A DNA stretch of 5,229 bases, from contig JAOTWK010000279.1 of the NCBI GenBank assembly GCA_029862935.1, forward strand, positions 1 to 5,229, written 5' to 3'. The position numbers and the translations under genes were made by a program. This DNA is from Gemmatimonadota bacterium. GTDB taxonomy: Bacteria > Gemmatimonadota > Gemmatimonadetes > Gemmatimonadales > GWC2-71-9. The stretch's first letter is position 1. Each line of letters starts with the position of its first letter. Positions 1-5,229 of this stretch are shown here, piece by piece. Under the pieces are notes generated by a model, which worked only from the letters and a program-made list of their open reading frames with translations, was not told the origin of the DNA and searched no databases.

Positions 1-336
1 GGAGAACCGCGCCGTTGCCGAGTCGTACATGGCGCTGCCGGATGGCTGAGACGCATCGACGAGCAGGATCTCCAGCTGGGCGTTGGCCAGCAAGTAGGAC
101 ACCACCTGGCTTCTCGGCACTCCACGCTCGACCCACACGCGCGGGAGCCCCCCGAAGGTCTCGAAGATCACCGGAAGATCTTCGTTGATCACCTTGTGAC
201 AGTGCGGACAGGTGGGCGCAAAGAACAGCACGGCACGGACCGGAGTGGCCTGTGTCTGAACGGCTCGGAGCTGGGGAGCGAGGAGCGATCCCACGGCCAT
301 CCCGATCCACACGTGGAGCGTCAACCGTCGCGGCAC
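1..336 (-). CDS. Exported thioredoxin-fold protein with CPHC redox motif (3' end outside window)
   Basis: Read on the minus strand, 112 codons stay open from a GTG at 336-334 to the window edge. Residues 1-25 look like a signal peptide: basic MPRR start, hydrophobic middle, and LRA before the likely cleavage. Residues 36-53 read VLFFAPTCPHCHKVINED: a beta strand leading into a C43-P-H-C46 active site, as in thioredoxin/DsbA-like oxidoreductases. A second strand (LEILLVD, 88-94) follows, then an SQPSG...MYDSATARF stretch. I recall similar segments in bacterial thioredoxin-like proteins, some fused to a vitamin K epoxide reductase (VKOR) domain; whether that domain follows here cannot be seen. 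The expected role is thiol-disulfide exchange outside the cytoplasm. The GTG start is favoured because it supplies the basic N-terminus and has GAGG seven bases upstream. In-frame stops at 372-367 limit any extension, and an internal ATG at 300-298 would cut the signal peptide. It is divergent from the peptidase gene. Confidence 0.85.
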   Translation of the reverse strand, partial: MPRRLTLHVWIGMAVGSLLAPQLRAVQTQATPVRAVLFFAPTCPHCHKVINEDLPVIFETFGGLPRVWVERGVPRSQVVSYLLANAQLEILLVDASQPSGSAMYDSATARFS

Positions 337-343
337 GGCACAT

Positions 344-347
344 CCTC
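344..347 (-). promoter_or_regulatory. Candidate Shine-Dalgarno site for the CPHC protein
   Basis: GAGG on the minus strand lies seven bases before the GTG at 336-334. It supports that start over the downstream in-frame TTG (324), GTG (312) and ATG (300). The match is short, so it is only supporting evidence. Confidence 0.5.
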
Positions 348-463
348 GATGTCGTCGTGTTTGAAGCTATCACGGCGCGTTCGGGACGGACAGAGACATC
401 GTGGGTCGCGAGGTACGGGACAGACTGACATCTTTCTTCGATCCAGAAACCTTCAAGAACTGC

Positions 464-469
464 AAGGAG
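464..469 (+). promoter_or_regulatory. Shine-Dalgarno site deciding the peptidase start
   Basis: AAGGAG lies two bases before the ATG at 472 and five bases before the ATG at 475. The wider spacing favours 475 as the initiation codon; the choice adds or removes a single methionine. Confidence 0.8.
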
Positions 470-474
470 TCATG

Positions 475-3372
475 ATGCGTCGGTTGCTGCTCCTGACCTT
501 CGCTCCTGTGGTGCTGGCTACCTCGGCCGGCGCACAGACGAGCGACAAACGGCCCCTCGACCATTCGGTGTACGATAGCTGGAACGACATCTCCGACGAG
601 CAGTTGTCCGACGACGGCGCGTGGCTGGCGTACGCCTTGGTCCCGTCGGAGGGAGACGCCGTTCTGCACGTCCGGGCCACCAGGTCCGCCACGGCATTCG
701 AGATTCCGCGGGGGCGCTCCGCCCAGTTCAGTGGTGACGGGAAGTACGTCGTCTTTCTCATCAAGCCGGAGTTGGCAGCGGAGCGAGCGGCCAAGAAAGC
801 AAAGACGAAGGCCGACGATCAGCCCAAAGACTCCCTTGGCATCCTGAATCTTGCGACAGGTGACGTCGTGCGGGTGGAGCGGGTGAAGTCCTTTGAAGTC
901 CCCGAAGAGGGGGGAACCGGGGTCGCGTACCTCTTGGAAACGGAGCGGGAAGCCGCTGAGCCCGACTCGGCAAAGGGGGCTGAGCGGGAACAGCCTGCTG
1001 TGCAGGAGCCGGCGAAGCCCGAAGGAGGAGAAGGGGAAGAGCCAGACGACAAGAAGAAGGACAAGAAGGACGGTACGACACTCGTGCTGCGCAATCTGGT
1101 CACTGGTACGGAGCAACGGTTCGCCTCGGTCTCGGCGTACGCGTTCGGCAAAGACGGTGCCTACCTCGCGTATGTGACTTCGACCAAGGACGGGAGCGGC
1201 GACGGGGCCTTTGTGGTCGAGACCCGGACGGCCGCGATGACCCCGCTCATGGAGGGCGAAGGGAATTACATATCTCCCACGTTCGACGAGGCCGGCCGTC
1301 AGGTGGCGCTGCTCTCCAACCGGGACGACTACGAGGAGGCGCAGCCGAGCTACACGATCTACCACTGGAAACCCGGCGATGCGGCAGCGCGCGCCGTGGT
1401 AGCCGAAGCCATGCCCGGCATTCCTGAGACATGGTGGGTCAGCGAGCACGGTGCGCTGTCCTTCTCGAAGAACGGTCGTCGTCTGTTCTTCGGCACCGCC
1501 CCGCGTCCGGCTCCCGACCCGGATGAGGAGGTCGCGGAGTGGGAGGCAGTGAAGGTCGATGTGTGGCATTGGAAAGACCCGCTGCTTCAGCCGATGCAGC
1601 TCGTCCAGCGGGAGCGCGAACTCAACCGCACCTTCCAGGCCGTGTTGCACCTTCGCGCCGGCCGCATCGTACAGCTGGCCGATGCGGACCTCCCGGAAGT
1701 GGACGTGATCGCGGAAGGCGATGGTCCGGTCGCGTTTGGCACCTCCAACGTCCCGTACCGTCAGCGCATCTCGTGGGACTCGCCCGGGTATAGCGACGCC
1801 TATGTCGTGAACGTCGAAACCGGACAGCGGCAGCGTGTGCTTGAGGAGCACCAGGGCTCGGCAGATCTCTCCCCCGGCGGCAAGTACGTGTACTGGTGGG
1901 ACGGGCATCGGCGGGCGTGGTTTGCCCAACCCGTACGCGGAGGGGAGCCGGTGAACCTGTCAGTGGCTATCCCCCATCGTGTCGATGACGAGTTGCACGA
2001 TTGGCCGATGATTCCGTCGTCGTACGGAAATGCCGGCTGGACGGAGAACGACGAGGCGTTTCTCGTCTACGACGCGTACGACATTTGGGCGCTCGACCCG
2101 ATGGGTGCGCGCGCGCCGCGCAGCGTTACCGAGGGAATGGGCCGTGCACGACATCTCGAGTTCCGTTACGTGCAGTTGGATCGCGATCAGCAGGCAATCC
2201 CGGCGGGGCAGCCCATTCTACTGCGAGCCTTGAACAAGGTGACGAAAGCATCCGGATTCTATCGGGATCGCGTTCGCGGGACTGAGACTCCGCGTGAATT
2301 GATCGTGCAGGATCGATACTTCGGCTTACCGCGGAAGGCCGACGCCGCCGATGTGGCGATGTTCACCCGGTCCAGCTTCCAGGAATTTCCAGATCTGTGG
2401 GTGAGCGATCTGTCGTTCGCCGACATGCGCAGGATGAGCGACGCCAATCCGCAGCAGGCTGAATATCTGTGGGGTTCGGCGGAGCTCGTGAGTTGGCGAT
2501 CGACCGATGGCAGGGAGATCGACGGCATGCTGTTCAAGCCGGAGAACTTCGATCCGTCCAGGAAGTACCCGATGATGGTCTACTTCTATGAGAAGATGTC
2601 GGACGGCCTCCACCGATTCCGAACCCCCGGGCCGGGCGGCTCGAGTATTTCTGCGAGCTTCTACGCGAGCCGAGGTTATGTGGTGTTCATCCCCGACATC
2701 CACTACCGAGTGGGCTACCCGGGGGAGAGTGCCCTGGACTGCGTGGTCCCGGGGGTGTTGAGCGTGTTGGCGCAGGGGTTCGTGGATCCGAAGCGGGTCG
2801 GCGTCCAGGGCCACAGCTGGGGCGGGTACCAGATTGCCTACATGGTTACCCAGACCGATATCTTCGCTGCGGCGGAGGCAGGAGCCCCGGTGGCGAACAT
2901 GACCAGCGCATACGGCGGGATCCGCTGGGGCACGGGCATGAGCCGTATGTTCCAGTACGAGCGTACACAGAGCAGGATTGGTGGCACGCTGTGGGACGCC
3001 TATCCGCGCTACATCGAGAATTCGCCGCTCTTTCGGGCGGACAAGATCAACACACCGATCCTCATGATGCACAACGACGACGACACCGCGGTCCCGTGGT
3101 ACCAGGGGATCGAGTTCTTCGTCGCGCTACGCCGACTCGGCAAGCCGACGTGGCTGTTGAACTACAACGGGGAACCGCACGGCCTCAGGAAATACCAGAA
3201 CCGCAAGGACTGGGCAATCCGGATGCAGCAGTTCTTTGACCACTATTTGAAGGACGCGCCGGCACCGGTCTGGCTGGTCGAAGGTGTTCCGGCCGTCGAC
3301 AAGGGGAAAGTGTCTGGCCTCGAACTGATGGAGGTCGAGGCGCCAGTGACCGTAGGTGGCGTGGGGCGATAG
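475..3372 (+). CDS. Secreted S9-family (prolyl oligopeptidase-type) serine peptidase
   Basis: This 965-residue protein should hydrolyse peptides in the periplasm or outside the cell. Residues 1-20 are a signal peptide (MRRLLLL..., likely cleaved at AGA-Q). Residues about 30-650 form the propeller-like domain expected in S9 enzymes, with repeated strands such as YVVFL and GKYVYWWD. From about 673 (SWRSTDGREIDGMLF) the alpha/beta-hydrolase domain begins. The nucleophile is Ser781 in GHSWGGYQ, the acid is probably Asp870 in HNDDDTAVPW, and the base is His902 in NGEPHGL. Tyr705 in VYFYEKMSD sits where S9 enzymes carry the oxyanion tyrosine. Two charged, low-complexity inserts lie in the propeller at about 103-122 and 157-199. 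The tail after HYLKD (923-927) resembles large S9 peptidases of Bacteroidota and Gemmatimonadota. The frame stays open upstream to 196, but that stretch overlaps the divergent gene, and the signal peptide plus ribosome site fix the start at 475 (or 472). Family and catalysis are firm; substrate and exo- versus endopeptidase activity are unknown. Confidence 0.97.
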   Translation: MRRLLLLTFAPVVLATSAGAQTSDKRPLDHSVYDSWNDISDEQLSDDGAWLAYALVPSEGDAVLHVRATRSATAFEIPRGRSAQFSGDGKYVVFLIKPELAAERAAKKAKTKADDQPKDSLGILNLATGDVVRVERVKSFEVPEEGGTGVAYLLETEREAAEPDSAKGAEREQPAVQEPAKPEGGEGEEPDDKKKDKKDGTTLVLRNLVTGTEQRFASVSAYAFGKDGAYLAYVTSTKDGSGDGAFVVETRTAAMTPLMEGEGNYISPTFDEAGRQVALLSNRDDYEEAQPSYTIYHWKPGDAAARAVVAEAMPGIPETWWVSEHGALSFSKNGRRLFFGTAPRPAPDPDEEVAEWEAVKVDVWHWKDPLLQPMQLVQRERELNRTFQAVLHLRAGRIVQLADADLPEVDVIAEGDGPVAFGTSNVPYRQRISWDSPGYSDAYVVNVETGQRQRVLEEHQGSADLSPGGKYVYWWDGHRRAWFAQPVRGGEPVNLSVAIPHRVDDELHDWPMIPSSYGNAGWTENDEAFLVYDAYDIWALDPMGARAPRSVTEGMGRARHLEFRYVQLDRDQQAIPAGQPILLRALNKVTKASGFYRDRVRGTETPRELIVQDRYFGLPRKADAADVAMFTRSSFQEFPDLWVSDLSFADMRRMSDANPQQAEYLWGSAELVSWRSTDGREIDGMLFKPENFDPSRKYPMMVYFYEKMSDGLHRFRTPGPGGSSISASFYASRGYVVFIPDIHYRVGYPGESALDCVVPGVLSVLAQGFVDPKRVGVQGHSWGGYQIAYMVTQTDIFAAAEAGAPVANMTSAYGGIRWGTGMSRMFQYERTQSRIGGTLWDAYPRYIENSPLFRADKINTPILMMHNDDDTAVPWYQGIEFFVALRRLGKPTWLLNYNGEPHGLRKYQNRKDWAIRMQQFFDHYLKDAPAPVWLVEGVPAVDKGKVSGLELMEVEAPVTVGGVGR

Positions 3373-3400
3373 CCACCTCGGAGGGCCGCCCCAGGTGAGA

Positions 3401-3429
3401 CGAAGCCCGGCCACCAAGGCCGGGCTTCG
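3401..3429. terminator. Perfect 12-bp hairpin between convergent genes, probable two-way terminator
   Basis: CGAAGCCCGGCC at 3401-3412 is exactly complementary to GGCCGGGCTTCG at 3418-3429, with a five-base ACCAA loop. It starts 29 bases after the peptidase stop and ends 26 bases before the stop of the minus-strand zinc-ribbon gene, the position expected of a shared terminator. Neither side has a clean run of T, so termination may be inefficient or the hairpin may mainly protect mRNA 3' ends. Confidence 0.75.
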
Positions 3430-3454
3430 CATGTATCGGTCACGCGATGTGCTC

Positions 3455-4501
3455 TTAGTGCTCGGCCTCGGGGATGGGAGCCGGCGACCTCGTGCCGGGA
3501 CGATGCCGCTTCACGAACTCCTCGACGTGCTCCGGCACGAACATGTTGTCGGCGATGTGCGCGATCTCCTCGGCCTCGCGCCATGCCAGCTCCAGATCCA
3601 CCAGCTCACCCATCAAGGCGCGCATTTCCTGCTCCTCGTGCAGCGCCATCTCGAGCGCCAGGCGCGTGGGTGTGGAGAGCTTGTGCAGCCTACCGGGCTT
3701 GCCCGGGAACAACGGTCGTCCGTAGCCCCGTTCGAGAGGCTTCGGCGCGATCTCATCGGCGAGACGCGCGAGATAGCGCTCAGGGTGGCCTGCGGTCTCG
3801 ATCCGGTCCACCGCCTCCTGTACCACTCGAGGAGAACCGGACATGTAGTTCACTGCCGGCATGATCTGGGCGACGATGCGTTGGGCTTCGACGCCGCGGA
3901 ACGTGTCTTTCCCCTTCTTGTACGCGACCTCGATCACCCATTCCCGAGCGCCGGGTTCCATGAGGAACCGGGTCTTCTGCAGATCGCGGAGCTTCAGCTT
4001 GAGAATCTTCCCGTCGCGAGTGCGCACCTTGGCCCGCACCGGCAGGTTCATGATCAGGTTGGGAAGCTGTGGCGCGAACCCTGCTCCCACTCCGGCGGCG
4101 ATCCCTCCGGCGATGAGCGCCCCGACTGCGGCGACACCGGCCGTCGTCCACACAATCGCCCGCCGGCGCCTCCGGCCGAACTGATCGCCGTACCGCCACG
4201 CCGCGAACTCCGGTCTGAGTGGCTCGCCGATGCGGACCAACTCCAGCCCCTCTCTGAGCTTGGCGATGCCGACGTTGTCGGTCGAAGCGCGGATCCGCGT
4301 GGTGCGGAACAGGCGCTCGCATTCCTCGAACGCCTCCCATCGCTCCTCGAGAGGCGTGAGATTCCACCGCTCGCACTTGCGGCAGACGACCCACAATCGT
4401 CCTTTCGCAGGATCGAACGCGAGGCGTCGACCCACCGGAAACGACTCGACCACCTCGTTGGAGCCGAGCGGACGCTTGCAGAAGAGGCAGGTCGAGTACA
4501 T
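3455..4501 (-). CDS. Zinc-ribbon membrane protein of unknown function
   Basis: I cannot name this 348-residue protein. Residues 5-43 hold two cysteine pairs, C5-LF-C8 and C40-RK-C43, the spacing of a treble-clef or zinc-ribbon metal site. Residues 44-108 are mostly charged and probably helical (EERWEAFEECERLF, REGLELVRIGEPLRPEF). A GRRRRR cluster (109-114) precedes a Gly/Ala-rich hydrophobic stretch at about 115-143, one membrane segment or possibly a tight hairpin; by the positive-inside rule the zinc ribbon would be cytoplasmic. Residues 153-190 look like beta strands (KVRTRDGKILKLKLRDLQ), and 275-335 are strongly helical and acidic, possibly coiled coil (MALHEEQEMRALMGELVDLE). There is no signal peptide. 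It is the last of three co-directional genes, 22 bases after the NTF2-like gene. The start places the first cysteine pair at the very N-terminus, and no alternative start lies upstream before the preceding gene. No clear Shine-Dalgarno sequence precedes it. I recall similar hypotheticals from Gemmatimonadota, but not a function. Confidence 0.88.
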   Translation of the reverse strand: MYSTCLFCKRPLGSNEVVESFPVGRRLAFDPAKGRLWVVCRKCERWNLTPLEERWEAFEECERLFRTTRIRASTDNVGIAKLREGLELVRIGEPLRPEFAAWRYGDQFGRRRRRAIVWTTAGVAAVGALIAGGIAAGVGAGFAPQLPNLIMNLPVRAKVRTRDGKILKLKLRDLQKTRFLMEPGAREWVIEVAYKKGKDTFRGVEAQRIVAQIMPAVNYMSGSPRVVQEAVDRIETAGHPERYLARLADEIAPKPLERGYGRPLFPGKPGRLHKLSTPTRLALEMALHEEQEMRALMGELVDLELAWREAEEIAHIADNMFVPEHVEEFVKRHRPGTRSPAPIPEAEH

Positions 4502-4523
4502 CGCGCAGCGCCCGGGAAGAGCG

Positions 4524-4967
4524 TTACGGTTGCGGCCTAGGATCCCACAGCACGTTCAGGATCTTCCATCCGCCGTTCCAGCGCACCACGTGCAGGTAGT
4601 CGATGAAGTCACCGGTCACGACCTTCACACTGGCGACGCTCGTCTGAGCGTCGAGGATCGTAACCACCGGGGGCACGTCCCGGTGCGCTGATGCCGTGCC
4701 GCCACCGGCACGCGTGTACTCCACCATCATGGACGCCGTGGCGTGGTTCAGCACGCTCCGTCCCGATTGCGGGTGGGTCATGGCTCGACGCTTGGCGAGG
4801 TCGGGATGCAGGGCCCGATCCATCCTGTCGGCGTCGCCAGCGTACCACCCTTCGGCGTAGTCTAGTGCTGCCTGTCTGATCGCGGCGCTGTCGGCCGTCA
4901 CCTGCGCTCGGCCGACCACGGGCAGGCCCATGAGGATCAGGGCCGTGACGATCGCTGTCCGCTGCAT
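4524..4967 (-). CDS. Exported NTF2-like protein, putative lumazine-binding family (Lumazine_bd_2)
   Basis: The product has 147 residues. Residues 1-21 form a signal peptide (MQRTAIVTALILMGLPVVGRA, cleaved before Q22). The mature part begins with the NTF2-like signature AIRQAALDYAEGWYAGDADR (about 29-48) followed by MDRALHPDLAKR, and ends with the strand pair VVRWNGGWKILNVLW (127-141). This arrangement fits the 'putative lumazine-binding' (Lumazine_bd_2) or SnoaL/DUF4440 group of cone-shaped alpha+beta folds. The family name comes from a fold similarity; binding of lumazine has not been shown for most members, so no reaction is assigned. The ATG at 4967 is chosen because GGAGG lies five bases upstream and it gives a clean signal peptide. 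An in-frame GTG at 5012 and ATG at 5009, overlapping the preceding stop, would add 15 or 14 polar residues in front of that signal. It lies 41 bases after the propeller gene and 22 before the zinc-ribbon gene, so an operon is likely. Confidence 0.85.
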   Translation of the reverse strand: MQRTAIVTALILMGLPVVGRAQVTADSAAIRQAALDYAEGWYAGDADRMDRALHPDLAKRRAMTHPQSGRSVLNHATASMMVEYTRAGGGTASAHRDVPPVVTILDAQTSVASVKVVTGDFIDYLHVVRWNGGWKILNVLWDPRPQP

Positions 4968-4972
4968 GGTGC

Positions 4973-4977
4973 CCTCC
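4973..4977 (-). promoter_or_regulatory. Strong Shine-Dalgarno site for the NTF2-like gene
   Basis: GGAGG, inside the purine run AAGGGAGGG on the minus strand, stands five bases before the ATG at 4967-4965. It decides the start in favour of this codon over the earlier in-frame GTG/ATG at 5012/5009. Confidence 0.8.
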
Positions 4978-5008
4978 CTTCTCGCTTGGCAGCCACGCGG
5001 TGACGACA

Positions 5009-5229
5009 TCACTCGGCGCTGGGTGCGTCAGGCCTGACGATCCGGAGCCGCACGACGTGCTGAACGTCGAGGTCGTCCCGCCACACCCCATAGATCTTGT
5101 CGTCCCGGAACAGGCGGGGTGCGAACCGTGGCGGCATCGCCACGATGCCGAGATACCGACCGTCGGCATCGAACACGTCCCACTCGGGGGCACCCGAATC
5201 CTCGATGAGGTTGAAGTCCTCGAGTTCCT
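5009..5229 (-). CDS. C-terminal end of a probable six-bladed beta-propeller protein (5' end outside window)
   Basis: Only the last 72 codons are inside the window, entering from the right edge and ending at TGA 5011-5009. The visible segment contains EWDVFDADGRYLGIVAMP, a blade motif in which a WxVFDxxGxYLG strand pair is followed by a short loop. It then reads FRDDKIYGVWRDDLDVQHVVRLRI, a second strand pair with a DDxIYGVWxDxLDV core that I associate with the C-terminal blade of exported '6-bladed beta-propeller' (NHL/TolB-like) proteins in Gemmatimonadota and Bacteroidota. Such proteins are usually secreted or lipid-anchored and of unknown ligand. The start, signal sequence and number of blades cannot be seen. 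It is the first visible gene of the three-gene minus-strand cluster and ends 41 bases before the NTF2-like gene. This reading frame was chosen over the overlapping open frame on the same strand (5193-4609) because only it gives recognisable propeller sequence and stops just before a well-placed gene. Confidence 0.75.
   Translation of the reverse strand, partial: ELEDFNLIEDSGAPEWDVFDADGRYLGIVAMPPRFAPRLFRDDKIYGVWRDDLDVQHVVRLRIVRPDAPSAE

Larger units (their letters stand above)
337..474. other. Divergent intergenic region between CPHC protein and S9 peptidase genes
   Basis: These 138 bases separate two genes that start in opposite directions, so both promoters should lie here. I found no convincing -35/-10 pair on either strand. 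CTGACA at 425-430 resembles a -35 box, but the hexamer 17 bases downstream (AACCTT) is a poor -10. No clear inverted repeat that could be an operator was seen. Confidence 0.6.

Noticed and set aside
174..183. Ten-base perfect palindrome GAAGATCTTC
   Set aside because: It lies inside the CPHC coding region, is short, and occurs once, so it is probably coincidence rather than an operator.
425..453. Possible sigma-70 promoter (CTGACA, 17-base spacer, AACCTT) before the peptidase
   Set aside because: The -10 hexamer matches the consensus at only two positions, so it is not reported as a promoter.
196..474. In-frame extension of the peptidase reading frame upstream to an ATG at 196
   Set aside because: The extra 93 residues are not hydrophobic or domain-like, would bury the signal peptide, and lie opposite the 5' end of the CPHC gene. 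AAGGAG directly before 472/475 marks the real start.
370..1929. Long open frame on the minus strand (about 519 codons) opposite the peptidase
   Set aside because: It is the mirror of the peptidase codons in GC-rich DNA; the translation has no recognisable domain, while the plus strand encodes an unmistakable S9 peptidase.
2326..3072. Open minus-strand frame of about 248 codons opposite the catalytic domain
   Set aside because: It lies over the conserved S9 catalytic region, is rich in His/Arg/Pro as antisense frames in GC-rich DNA usually are, and shows no domain.
3356..4540. Plus-strand open frame of about 394 codons opposite the zinc-ribbon gene
   Set aside because: The minus strand gives paired cysteines, a membrane segment and tidy gene spacing; the plus frame overlaps the peptidase end, includes the terminator hairpin and has no recognisable motif.
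4609..5193. Minus-strand open frame of about 194 codons overlapping the propeller tail and the NTF2-like gene
   Set aside because: It is an alternative frame of two genes that each give recognisable family sequence; its own translation is low-complexity Arg/Gly/Ser/Pro.

Overview
The window is GC-rich (about 60-65 % by eye) and carries exported proteins typical of a Gram-negative, soil- or sediment-type bacterium. The combination of an S9 peptidase ending in the 'HYLKDAPAPVWLVEGVPAV' type of tail, a C2C2 zinc-ribbon/membrane hypothetical, an exported NTF2-like protein and a propeller tail ending in 'EWDVFDADGRYLG' suggests Gemmatimonadota or a relative. That assignment is inference from family resemblance recalled without a search.

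Layout, left to right. (1) 1-336, minus strand: the 5' part of a gene for an exported thioredoxin-fold protein with a CPHC redox motif. It starts at a GTG and runs off the left edge. (2) 337-474: a divergent intergenic region that must hold the promoters of both flanking genes. (3) 475-3372, plus strand: a 965-residue secreted prolyl-oligopeptidase-type (S9) serine peptidase with a signal peptide, an N-terminal propeller carrying two charged inserts, and a complete Ser781/Asp870/His902 triad. (4) 3373-3454: a convergent intergenic region with a perfect 12-bp hairpin, probably a shared terminator. (5) 3455-5229, minus strand: three co-directional genes with short gaps. In transcription order they are the tail of a probable beta-propeller protein (5009-5229), a small exported Lumazine_bd_2/NTF2-like protein (4524-4967), and a conserved-looking protein of unknown function with an N-terminal zinc ribbon and a membrane segment (3455-4501).

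Three of the five proteins have, or are expected to have, roles outside the cytoplasm: the redox protein, the peptidase and the NTF2-like protein. The peptidase probably degrades peptides in the periplasm or outside the cell. The CPHC protein probably exchanges disulfides there. Nothing shows that they form one pathway; divergent and convergent orientation argues for three separate transcription units. No mobile element, CRISPR array, tRNA or rRNA is visible. The least explained part is the zinc-ribbon/membrane protein and its operon. I see no strong sign of a wholly new system.
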